The notes under the pieces: model-generated
Told to the model about the DNA's origin: nothing
Databases searched by the model: none
Seen by the model: the letters and a program-made list of their open reading frames with translations, nothing else
Shown: positions 9,663 through 18,120 of the stretch, piece by piece
Position numbering within the stretch: position 1 is the first letter of the stretch
Layout: the number at the start of each line of letters is the position of its first letter
Position numbers and translations under genes: made by a program
NCBI GenBank assembly: GCA_910592205.1
Contig: CAJVPJ010000440.1
Location: 1-25,088, forward strand
From: Paraglomus occultum
Taxonomy: Eukaryota > Glomeromycota > Glomeromycetes > Paraglomerales > Paraglomeraceae
DNA length: 25,088 bases
Direction of reading: 5' to 3'

Positions 9663-11045
9663 TGTTTTTAAAAATACTGGGCTGTTGTCTTTATTACACA
9701 TTAGCCTCCCTGGACCAGATTTCGCGAGACGTACACATGGTCATTCACTTCGTGGTTTATGGGGAATTTATTTGATATTCTCTGGGCTTAATTCGCGAAA
9801 AAATAAAACGAGTTGCTGAACTCATTCCCCCATCCCCACCCCCACTCTTTCCTATAAAAAGTTTACGAAATGGCAACTATTTTACAATTGTAAGGGCAAG
9901 TTGTATAAAATATAAATCAAATATGAGCAATAAATCAATTAACGATCTTAATTCAATACATTTAATTAAAGTGTGTCTTTTTGGTTTCGCCCATATTTAA
10001 TTTCGAAAATAATAATGATAATGATAATGCCATGATCGAAAACAATACTGAACAAAGTTACGTGATTATATATCACTTCCTTTATATGGTCTAAGTCAAT
10101 TTTTCTATTAACTTTAAATGTACAGTATAAGCATATTATGCTCTCTGTAAACAAGCAATGCCTGATTTAGGATATAATATGCGTTTTTTACGTAATTTTT
10201 ATTAAAACGAACATGACTTCAAGTAGCGAGAAATAACACATCTGTCAAACGCGATTAAGAAAAATAATGCTTTAAATATTATTTTTTTTTTAAAATGTAA
10301 ATTGAGTCAATTGCTACTTGTGAGCGAACATATTAAATAGTAAATAATATATTAATATTAATGCGTATTTTATAACAAATAAAAAATTATATATACAGAG
10401 TTTATTGCATATACCAAACGTGTCCCGTCACCCCCTGATCAGAGCCACTAGTCAACTTTTTAAAACGCGCACAGAAAGCTTCTTAAACAAATTATATGTG
10501 TCACCGAATGTTTAGCTTGCTTTTCGCACTGAGTAATAATAATACGTGTCATTTTATAAATTACAATTTTATTGGTAATCGTATTTCTGTCATGTTATGT
10601 GGATGATTTATAGCTATTTACAATCTTGGCAGTTAATTGTGACAACAATGCCCCCTAATACTAATTAAAGCAACCTTGAATGCCATCTCTATTGTTGTAA
10701 CATCCTTTTTGGCAACGCTTCCATCGCTATACGCTAGTCCAAATTAGTCGACGGAAAAAGTGACCAACATATTAAGTATGATTTGAGGGCATGTGACCGA
10801 TTATATTATGTGTTGTTATTGGACAATCACATCTATTTTTTTTTTACGCTCCTAGCAGGAGGCGAGGCATATCTATAAAGTGGCGAAAAAATTACCATCG
10901 TTTAGCATAATTGGTTATCATCATCACCATCATCATCATTCAGTTGGCTAGGTGCGCTAGTTGATAAGTTGATTTTAAAATTGCAACACCTGGGTCCCAG
11001 CATACCTTGACGGAAATTCTCATGCTCACAGGTGTGGGTAACCAC
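9663..11045. other. Intergenic stretch B to C with simple repeats
   Basis: No gene is supported. Simple repeats include an AATAATG-type run at about 10006-10028 and a CATCATCAC-type triplet run at about 10917-10939. The remainder is AT-rich without protein-like frames. The - strand ORF near 9966-10154 is low-complexity and lacks motifs. Confidence 0.45.
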
Positions 11046-11058
11046 ATTTATTTAAATA
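11046..11058 (+). promoter_or_regulatory. TATA-like element of paralog C
   Basis: An A/T run containing TTTAAATA lies about 50 bp upstream of the ATG at 11106. Only composition and distance support it. Confidence 0.3.
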
Positions 11059-11105
11059 GTAAATAATTGAAAGTCCCAAGCCTGAGGCACATTATCATTA
11101 TCCCC

Positions 11106-12797
11106 ATGGATTCTTCCACTTCACCTTCACCTTCTTCACCTTCTTCACCTTCTTCACCTTTACTTTGCGAACTACCCGACGAGCTTAAAGTGGAGATTAT
11201 CCTCTACTTGAAGAATCCTACACCGCTTGCTAGAAGCTCGCGCGAATGGTACTACCTAATAACCTTACCCTTTGTTAAGAGCAAGTGGCTAATCAGAACA
11301 CATGGAATAATTCATGCGTTCGGCCATGCAATAAGACTGGGCGAGCCGTTCATTAATCCGTATGTAGTCAAATGTCTACTTGCTCAAAAAGCCCATCTCA
11401 GCCGGTATTTGGCTCAGAATCTGATGCGCAGGTTTGGTAAACATGCACGAAGCAGAAGTCGTCGCTTGCGGCAAAGCAACGTCTCCAACATTCGTAACGT
11501 GGCCGAAAGCAAGTATATTAATATCTTTGATAACGATATGAAAACGGATATGGAATTATTTTACACGTTGATGAGAGAGAAAAACATAGAGGATATCAAA
11601 ACGTTTATTAAACGCTACAAATTCGCTCCTCTTCCTCCCAGGCCGATAGTTCGAAATCACATTTCAAAGAATCTGAATCTTTTTAATCATGACGATGATT
11701 CATGTTACGAGTGCGATTGCAATTTGACCGGCATTGCACAAGCAGGTTACGAGTGCGATTGCAAATTGACCGGCATTGCACAAGCCATACTCATTTGTCC
11801 GGAATTACTTGACGCCTGGAACGCAATCGGGTACCACGAAGTAGTTGAAGATACAAATCCTTACGCTATGCTGGGTTTGTTGCAAATGTTGTATCCAACC
11901 GATCCGCCAGCTAATTGGGTCAAACCAGATTTAGATCAAATTGTTGCGAGATTGAATGATTTACAGTCGCGTGGATACAAAGTGACTGACGACTTGCTTG
12001 GAGATATCATATTACTTGAGCGGCATTTGCACGATGTAGGAGATGTATTTATTGACGCGCTCACCATCGTTCATCATACGAGTAGACGAGATGTACTCTC
12101 TGCTTGTTTAAGAAAACTGTTAAATCCAGCAAGACAGCTAGAAGAAGATCATTCGCTTAATATTAAGTTTGTAATTGATGCGATTGACGACCCCGAAGAG
12201 AAAATCCTTGCCTTATTCGAAGAGTACCGTATTAAAAATCCCATCGAGGTTGACCCAGACAATAGCGGTTCTATTCCTCTAGACCGCACGATCCACAAGT
12301 ACTCACCTGTCGTATACCAATTCTTTATAGCAGAGTTTGGCGTTCACTCGCGTGTTGTTCAATATTTGATGGATGAGATGACAGCAGCACGTATACAGAA
12401 CGCCAAACTTCATGCATCTAACAACTCTCTGGCGTTGTCTCATGCTCGAATCGAGACTTCATGGAGAGAGTTGGACGATATTTTTAATGCATATTGTAAG
12501 GCAAAGGTTCCTTGGAATCGACAACTTTTGTCCTTGCTCAAAACATGTTCTTGCGAAAGAGTAATCGGATGTCTATTTTTTGAAGGATATCTGCCGGAAC
12601 TGTTTAGTTTTCCACCAAGAAATCAATTGCCGAGGACAACCGCAACGTGGTCCACCCCATCAACCAGGACAAACAACAACGAAGTAGAGGAGAGAACGAA
12701 ATGGAGGATGGCTATCTCTGGTTTTAATAATAACGAGCCCATGACAGTCGTCTTTAGAAATCAACTTGCAAGGCTTCGCGGGTATCTCTCTGGTTGA
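11106..12797 (+). CDS. F-box-like family protein, paralog C (563 aa), rearranged
   Basis: The ORF runs from ATG 11106 to TGA 12797. An in-frame TTG at 11067 would add 13 residues but is not a credible start. The N terminus is a Ser/Pro tract encoded by tandem CCTTCTTCA units. The F-box-like segment follows (LPDELKVEIILYL, SSREWYYLITLP, WLI). Family blocks VVKCLLAQKAHLSRYL, LPPRPIVRN, VTDDLLGD, LRKLLNPARQ, IHKYSPVVYQ, AARIQNAKL, VPWNRQLLSLLKTC and EGYLPEL are kept. Two changes set it apart. The PWASNLSLDVF and GNDIPVRG blocks are missing and replaced by a shorter Arg/Ser-rich stretch after FGKH. A 14-residue repeat (YECDCxLTGIAQA) is tandemly duplicated in frame. The reading frame is otherwise intact, so the gene may still be expressed. 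The function is unknown beyond the F-box-like pattern. Confidence 0.84.
   Translation: MDSSTSPSPSSPSSPSSPLLCELPDELKVEIILYLKNPTPLARSSREWYYLITLPFVKSKWLIRTHGIIHAFGHAIRLGEPFINPYVVKCLLAQKAHLSRYLAQNLMRRFGKHARSRSRRLRQSNVSNIRNVAESKYINIFDNDMKTDMELFYTLMREKNIEDIKTFIKRYKFAPLPPRPIVRNHISKNLNLFNHDDDSCYECDCNLTGIAQAGYECDCKLTGIAQAILICPELLDAWNAIGYHEVVEDTNPYAMLGLLQMLYPTDPPANWVKPDLDQIVARLNDLQSRGYKVTDDLLGDIILLERHLHDVGDVFIDALTIVHHTSRRDVLSACLRKLLNPARQLEEDHSLNIKFVIDAIDDPEEKILALFEEYRIKNPIEVDPDNSGSIPLDRTIHKYSPVVYQFFIAEFGVHSRVVQYLMDEMTAARIQNAKLHASNNSLALSHARIETSWRELDDIFNAYCKAKVPWNRQLLSLLKTCSCERVIGCLFFEGYLPELFSFPPRNQLPRTTATWSTPSTRTNNNEVEERTKWRMAISGFNNNEPMTVVFRNQLARLRGYLSG
11115..11160 (+). repeat. Tandem CCTTCTTCA repeat encoding a Ser/Pro tract
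   Basis: A short CCTTCA/CCTTCTTCA minisatellite lies directly after the start codon of paralog C and encodes repeats of Ser-Pro-Ser. Because the unit is 9 bp, copy-number change keeps the reading frame. The other paralogs lack the tract. Confidence 0.7.
11704..11786 (+). repeat. 42-bp in-frame tandem duplication inside paralog C
   Basis: Two adjacent copies of 41-42 bp start at 11704 and 11746 and differ by one base (AAT versus AAA, giving Asn versus Lys). The unit encodes YECDCxLTGIAQA. Paralogs A, B and D carry this block once, so the duplication arose in C, and the near identity makes it recent. Confidence 0.85.
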
Positions 12798-13451
12798 ACT
12801 CTGGTCAACGTTACCAAGATCAAGCGATAGAGCTTATGTAATTAATTTAATTGCGCTTTCTTCCTGTACGATATTTATGTATAGTACTGAATAATTTAAT
12901 GGGTTCCTAAATGTATAAATTTGTACATAGTAATTATGTTCTGTGGGGGACAAGATATGATCATAATATCGTCTGTGTTTCTACAGCTCAGGCTTCCATT
13001 TCTCTCACTTTGTGATACACCCTGTACTCGTGTATCCTTTTTTCTTTTTTCTTTTTTCTTTTTTTTTTTTTTTGTGTGTGTGTGGAAATAAACGTCTTGG
13101 TTCTTTAAGACTGTATAGTAATAGGCGTTCCCATTCTAAGCATAGGCCTGTAATTTTAGCTCATGAATTTGCAGAAGCCGACAGCCTGTCAGTGGTAATG
13201 TCTTTATTATATTTCAACAATAACCAGTCGGCCGAAACGTACAAAAGAAAACAACGTTAAACTAAAACTATGCCTCCCAAAGGATTAGATGCAACTCATT
13301 ATATTCATCACCCTCCCATCCCAAGCATGGAAACACTAATATAAATATTATGCAATGTTGAAACGTAAATTTTTACCAGACATCAACAGTAGATACATAC
13401 CCGATCGACGTATCGCTTACTTCAATACGATGAATCCGATAGAGCTTGCAT
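12798..13451. other. Intergenic stretch with a pyrimidine and GT microsatellite
   Basis: No gene is supported. A (TTTTTTC)n/poly-T tract followed by (GT)n spans about 13037-13083. An 82-codon ORF at 13012-13260 reads straight through that tract and is therefore discounted. This stretch holds the 3' flanks of two convergent genes, paralog C and the hydrolase-like gene. Confidence 0.45.
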
Positions 13452-14928
13452 CTACCCTACTTGCTCATGCTTTTTCTTCATTCTTCCTCGGCCTTCCTCG
13501 TACTTGTTTGCACGACTGCTAATATTCTCTACGACCTTATCCGCCTGCTCCCGCCCACGGATTACCTTGTCAATCTTTTCTATTATTCCCAATTGCGCCA
13601 AAACACTCGCCTGATCCCAATATATACGTTCGCACGCGATTTTATCTCCATGAAATTCAACTATCGCCACCATTGGAATTTCTACATGTTTGTTGGTAGG
13701 AGCAATGCCTGGAAGCATCCAGTCCATTTCGCAAGTGTGAGTAAAGGAAAAGATAAACTCGTCCACCACGCGAGTGGGCGTTACCGAGCGAGTGATGGGT
13801 GTTATTTTGGTCGACGGCGGGTTACAGGGAATAAAGTGATGGGTGTCTATACATATATACAGAACAGACGTTGCGTTAGTTTATTTATTCGTTACGCATT
13901 TTCATAAAGTTGAACGTCCTCGTCATTGTGCCATTCGCACGGCTGAGGTTTTATGGGCTTACAAAATTCAGTCAAGGCCTTCTTGCCACTGCCACCGGTC
14001 ATCGTTGGAATATGATTTACATATGGTTCATCAACCTATAAGATGAAAATAATAAAAAATCAGTACATGCTTTTAAACTTTCTCGCAATAACATGGTATA
14101 TTCACTTTCCATTTCTCACGCGTTTTTAATTGCAAGTTACCAGCGCGATCAAGGAAAGTTTTACCGGGTGGGTTTTATATATCCAATTACTAGAAAAACG
14201 ATAAGATAATTCAAGCATTCAAAACATTTTCAACTAACCATAGTCTCCAAGGTCTTTTTGACATCCTTCTCCTCAAATTCAAAATGACAATGTTGATCCC
14301 ACAGCAGCGACAGGTCGTATTTCTTTCTCGTGGCCGTCTTTAACAAACTCAGCGATCGATTATATGCGAGATCTTTATGAGCTTGATCTAGCAAGAGCGT
14401 TTCCGTGTCAGGATCCTCTGATTTTGCCAATGGATATGTATAAACCTTGACGTGACTCAAAGATTTGCAATGATCAAGTAACCGTTGCGGAGCTGATTGC
14501 GAAAGATGAAGTGCGAATGGTATGGAAACGTCTTCTATCCGTTTTTCAACAATCGAATCGTTGGTAGGTAGATATCCAACACCACACAACAGTCTCTTGC
14601 AAGAAGCAAACTCGAGAGCGTAGTCTGCACCGATTCCTTTCCCAATAATCCCAACGCCGCATTTGCCGACAACGTCTTCCAAGACTTCAAATGCGCAAGA
14701 TAAATATAGCATGATTTTGTCTTGTCCACTGATTTCTGAAAGATCGGGAACCAATACCGTGAATCCATCCTGACATAATTCATCCGCTTCTGCTTCAATT
14801 GAGGGCGAAATGTTTAGTTGTTCGCTCAGCAGAATCAAACCGGGTGCCGGTTCTGCAGGTGAATGTAGGCATGCAGGCACAACAGGAAGATTTGCAAAAG
14901 GTGTTGCTATGTCAAGTACTTTTGTCAT
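13452..14928 (-). CDS. Dienelactone hydrolase-like / SnoaL-like fusion protein (3 exons, 385 aa)
   Basis: Exons on the - strand are 14928-14239, 14035-13963 and 13846-13452. The introns are 203 bp (GTTAGT...TATAG) and 116 bp (GTAAGC...ATAG), and phases fit exactly. Residues about 1-200 resemble the alpha/beta-hydrolase fold of dienelactone hydrolases (LHSPAEPAPGLILLSE, ADELCQDGFTVLVPDL, GIIGKGIGADYALEFA). Residues about 210-360 match the SnoaL-like (NTF2-fold) C-terminal part found in fungal homologs as I recall them (MVDEPYVNHIPTMTGG, FIFSFTHTCEMDWMLPG, VEIPMVAIVEF, YWDQASVLAQLG). The usual nucleophile motif G-x-C/S-x-G is G96-K-G-I-G100, so residue 98 is Gly. Hydrolase activity is therefore doubtful, and the physiological substrate is unknown. 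The start at 14928 gives the family-like MTKVLDIATP. A basic tail (KKKHEQ) follows the second domain. Confidence 0.85.
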
Positions 14929-14980
14929 GTTGGGTTTTTTTCGTGGTCGTAATGTTGCAACGAGTCGGGTCTGCAAACAC

Positions 14981-14992
14981 TTTTAAATATTT
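14981..14992 (-). promoter_or_regulatory. TATA-like element of the hydrolase-like gene
   Basis: Read on -, the A/T run AAATATTTAAAA lies about 55-60 bp upstream of the ATG at 14928. Only position and composition support it. Confidence 0.3.
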
Positions 14993-15539
14993 ACAAGCTG
15001 GGCGATTGCAAAATGTTGTCGCAATGATGATGAAATTTAGGTTTTAATGGAAATCTTGCTATCCCGAATTTGGCTACAAATTTGATCGAAATAAAGCCTA
15101 CATTTTATCATATTAATACGGTTAAGTATAACCCATATCAGGCTTTTGTTTAACGATACTATAATCCGGGCAAATACATTGTGTACTGCTTGCTACTCTC
15201 ACCTTGACATTTTAACGATTATCCGACAAAAATCATACACTCACTGTGCTATTGCAACGGCAAAAGGTACGGGATGAGGCATTTCTCTCTTGATAATTCG
15301 GCCGTCAGGCCAGCCCGTCAAAGCCTCGTTAATCTTGTATTTGATGTTACAGATTTACTGTAAAAAGACTGCCAATAAGCAAGTTGACGCATTTTACTCA
15401 AAGTAGGAATTCTCTGATGCATATCGTTAACCAATGGGATGTTAGAGAACAGATCCGAAAAGATCTCAGCTCTCAAATTTAATTATAAAAACCCCGAGGT
15501 TATTGTGCATTATTTGGTTATGATAGTCTTTCTTTTAAC
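14993..15539. other. Intergenic stretch with short open frames on both strands
   Basis: On -, an ATG at 15422 opens a 34-codon frame to 15318. It is Ser/Arg-rich like a mitochondrial presequence (MRQLAYWQSFYS) and has a TATA-like TTTATAATTAAA about 60 bp upstream. A second - frame to about 15245 reads TGWPDGRIIKREMPHPVPF and ends at a possible 5' splice site GTGAGT. The two are offset by one base with no intron between them. On + the same bases also read protein-like (MRHFSLDNSAVRPARQSL). This ambiguity prevents a gene call. Confidence 0.25.
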
Positions 15540-15815
15540 ATGTTTAGCATTAGTACCTGTAGATTAGACATTAATGCGGTCAAGCCGAAACATTGCAAGA
15601 ATTACCAAATACAGGGAAAGGCTAAAGCGGAGCAGAACGTGATCCCGCATTTGCAGCTCATACAAATTTGGCCAATGGAATTGCGAGAGATCTGCTCCGC
15701 TTTATTAGACACAGCCACCATGGTGGGTTATGGCAAACAAGAAAGGAACGCGAAAATCAAGATGGGTTATGACTTGCCAATCAATACTAGAAAAATTATC
15801 ACTTCGCATACTTGA
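15540..15815 (+). CDS. Hypothetical 91-aa ORF, doubtful
   Basis: An ATG-led ORF without recognisable motifs. It spans a 14-bp inverted repeat (15623-15636 with 15691-15704) and is weakly basic. A further ATG-led frame after it (from 15823) reads MLGINAWWRPIPQ up to a possible 5' splice site GTAAAA near 15876. No neighbour, signal or homology supports expression. Confidence 0.15.
   Translation: MFSISTCRLDINAVKPKHCKNYQIQGKAKAEQNVIPHLQLIQIWPMELREICSALLDTATMVGYGKQERNAKIKMGYDLPINTRKIITSHT
15623..15704. repeat. 14-bp inverted repeat with 54-bp spacer
   Basis: TAAAGCGGAGCAGA at 15623-15636 is perfectly complementary in reverse to 15691-15704. The arms are GC-richer than the surroundings. No target duplication or transposase is near, so it may be a footprint of a small element or simply a hairpin. 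Confidence 0.5.
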
Positions 15816-16799
15816 AACCAATATGAATGTAATCATGCTGGGTATCAATGCCTGGTGGCGTCCGATTCCGCAGGTAAAACATAATAATAGACTACGCTGT
15901 TAAATGTCCATATGGACGAAAAACTGTAAGACATTTAGACCGACCACAAATATACCAATAAAGAACGCAAATCTCCAAATCCTCCGTCTTTTACTCTTTT
16001 TTTACCTAAACACCTTAAATTTATGATTTTATGGCTAACTGTTTTTAACAGCCCATTTTTCTTAACCGGATTTAGCAGTTTACACTATTTTAACATCAAA
16101 CATTTACTTAATCCACGGTAACGTAAACCCCCAATAAGCTGTTATCAGTTGTGTTTCGATGCTACAATACGTTCGTCACAATTAATTTTTGGCATCTGCG
16201 TATTACTAAGCATGTATGAAGTTTAACGACATTATTCTCACGTAAGCAAACATGTCTGGTACCAGCAAACAGTGTGTTCGATTGGATAGTACCAAGTTTT
16301 TTCGCATAATGTATTAAAATGGAAGGTTTTCTATTAGGGAAGGTGCATTATGCCTAGTGCATTATATTATATGTCTTTATATTCTTTACGGATTTCAAAA
16401 CTATTCGTGATGCCTGTCTTTTTCTCGTTTGAAACAGTAAGGCCAATAGAATATAGAAATGATTCCCAGCAGTAAACAGAATTTCTATAAATAAAAATAT
16501 TAAAGTTATTTGACATATTTGGAGATTCACCGGTAGCATTCTCTAAATGGAATCATCATGAATACAAACGATCAGAAACCAGGTCTTGACTATTAAGGGG
16601 ATCTGGATGATTGTCATTGTCGGCCTTGTGCAAACTTATAATCTTTATTAAATTTCCACTCTCACCCCTCTTTTTCGAACCAATTGACAAACGTGCTTTC
16701 AACACGTTTCACAAGATTAACATATGCCAGTGCATATTATATCAATGTTTGCTGTATGTCAGCTAACGGCATGTACATTTCGTACGGGCATTTTCAATC
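15816..16799. other. AT-rich stretch, no resolved gene
   Basis: A - strand ATG-led ORF of 61 codons (16539-16354) is Leu/Ile/Phe-rich and lacks motifs. On + near 16585-16645 a short hydrophobic frame reads TIKGIWMIVIVGLVQTYNLY, followed near 16630-16735 by another frame reading EPIDKRAFNTFHKINICQ. These could be exons belonging to the hydrophobic ORF that follows, but I could not find splice sites that join them in phase. Confidence 0.25.
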
Positions 16800-17309
16800 T
16801 TGGTCATTTGTTTAATAACAGTAACAAGTATTCTATTTGTCGCAGGTTGCAGGAAACAAGCAAACTCAACCAGAGCTTTGTACCTGGTGCCTGCATTTAT
16901 TATCAATTCTATTTTTGCCACTGGTTATTTTGGGGTTGTGGCAATCCTTCTCATTAGTCATTCTTACATAATATTGATACTAATTTTTCATCCGGAGAGT
17001 TTTCAAGTCCGAAAAAGTTGCAAACCTTCGAGACTTGTTCTTAAGATTACACAAAGATTGAAAACAAAATTCTTGTGCAAGACGTTGGTCGATCTATTCA
17101 TGTCAGGGGCTGTATTAATGTTTCTTTATCAAGGATTGTCAATTTGCTATCGTGCCCTCGGTGATTGCTGCTGTCATGAGCTGTTATCACTTGACATTCA
17201 TTTATCCTTTTTCATCGGTTATTCCTTTTCGTCCCCCTTACCGATAAAATACGCAATTGGCATTCCAGACTTCTTACTTATTTTCATTTTATCCATGTGT
17301 AACACTTAA
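16800..17309 (+). CDS. Possible multi-pass membrane protein exon, gene structure unresolved
   Basis: This frame is open for 169 codons with no ATG near its start, so it would have to be spliced. The best upstream junction is the strong 3' site TTTGTCGCAG at 16836-16845. The translation has two or three hydrophobic stretches (ILVICLITVTSILFVAG, then AFIINSIFATGYFGVVAILL, then SYIILILIFHPESF) and then a basic tail (KITQRLKTKF). The spacing of the last two helices and the final FHPESF loosely recall the TM6-TM7 end of class C G-protein-coupled receptors, but that is resemblance only. Other short frames to 17622 (for example ATG 17443, reading MTFVHNLVYWTWAAAPGIYESLF up to a GTATGT) may belong to the same or a different gene. 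Confidence 0.3.
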   Translation: MVICLITVTSILFVAGCRKQANSTRALYLVPAFIINSIFATGYFGVVAILLISHSYIILILIFHPESFQVRKSCKPSRLVLKITQRLKTKFLCKTLVDLFMSGAVLMFLYQGLSICYRALGDCCCHELLSLDIHLSFFIGYSFSSPLPIKYAIGIPDFLLIFILSMCNT

Positions 17310-18037
17310 CAATTTGGACATTCTAATTGTTAATTGGATCTTCGTAAGATACGATAGAAACAGGCAGATGACAATTTAAGGATGGCGGAGGCAAAGCAAG
17401 TGTTGCGAATCCAGAGGAAAAAGACTGCGGAATGGAGGGTGAATGCACAATGAGACATTCTTGCATAAGAATGTTTCGGCCAACAGTGTCATGACGTTTG
17501 TTCACAATTTGGTCTATTGGACCTGGGCTGCTGCGCCTGGCATTTATGAATCCTTATTCGGTATGTATATATACGTCATATTATACCATATACTCGAAAC
17601 AGTGTTTCCCGCCAACTTGTAACGTGACTGGCGGGACCTGTCGTTTGTATGGTAATACGTCATACAGCATGTATGCATATATTAGCTTTGCTGATTGCAT
17701 ACGGACCGTAACGAATACTTTGCTCCCATTATCGCAAAGATTTCAATTAAATAATGAACATGATTACTATTTAAATACACAATTGAGAACCTTATTTAAA
17801 TCTACAATGTTCTATAACATCTTGTACAACAAATGGGAACAATAACACCTATTCACACATTCATAATCATTTATTAATCGGGAATATATCTGCGAACCTC
17901 CCCCCCCCTCAAATATCGCACGCCTTTTATTCATTAAATAATGTGTTCTCAGATCCATGCATCCGGATGTCAAATTGTATAAAAGCACCAACATTTCAAC
18001 CAAAGTGTAACTCAAAAAAATACATCCACATACTCTC
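17310..18037. other. Stretch between the hydrophobic ORF and the ABC gene
   Basis: Short frames are present: MAEAKQVLRIQRKK from ATG 17382, and a 59-codon frame from ATG 17443. A further frame ends in a stop near 17845. None joins cleanly. A poly-C run lies near 17901-17909. No confident gene is called here. Confidence 0.3.
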
Positions 18038-18043
18038 TATAAA
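18038..18043 (+). promoter_or_regulatory. TATA box of the ABCD-type transporter gene
   Basis: A perfect TATAAA in CTCTATAAACC lies 83 bp upstream of the proposed ATG at 18121, leaving a leader of roughly 50 nt. Confidence 0.55.
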
Positions 18044-18120
18044 CCCACACAGTGCATAGTGCACAGACAACAGCACAGTTCACTTATTAGTATACACTTT
18101 GATATCCCTGGACGCAGACC

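Noticed and set aside
11067-11105. Upstream TTG start for paralog C
   Set aside because: It is non-ATG and adds 13 residues absent from the family; ATG 11106 is used instead.
13012-13260. 82-codon ORF
   Set aside because: It reads through a poly-T and GT microsatellite and has no protein-like composition outside it.
14929-14976. N-terminal extension of the hydrolase-like protein
   Set aside because: It begins at TTG. The ATG at 14928 gives the family-like start MTKVLDIATP.
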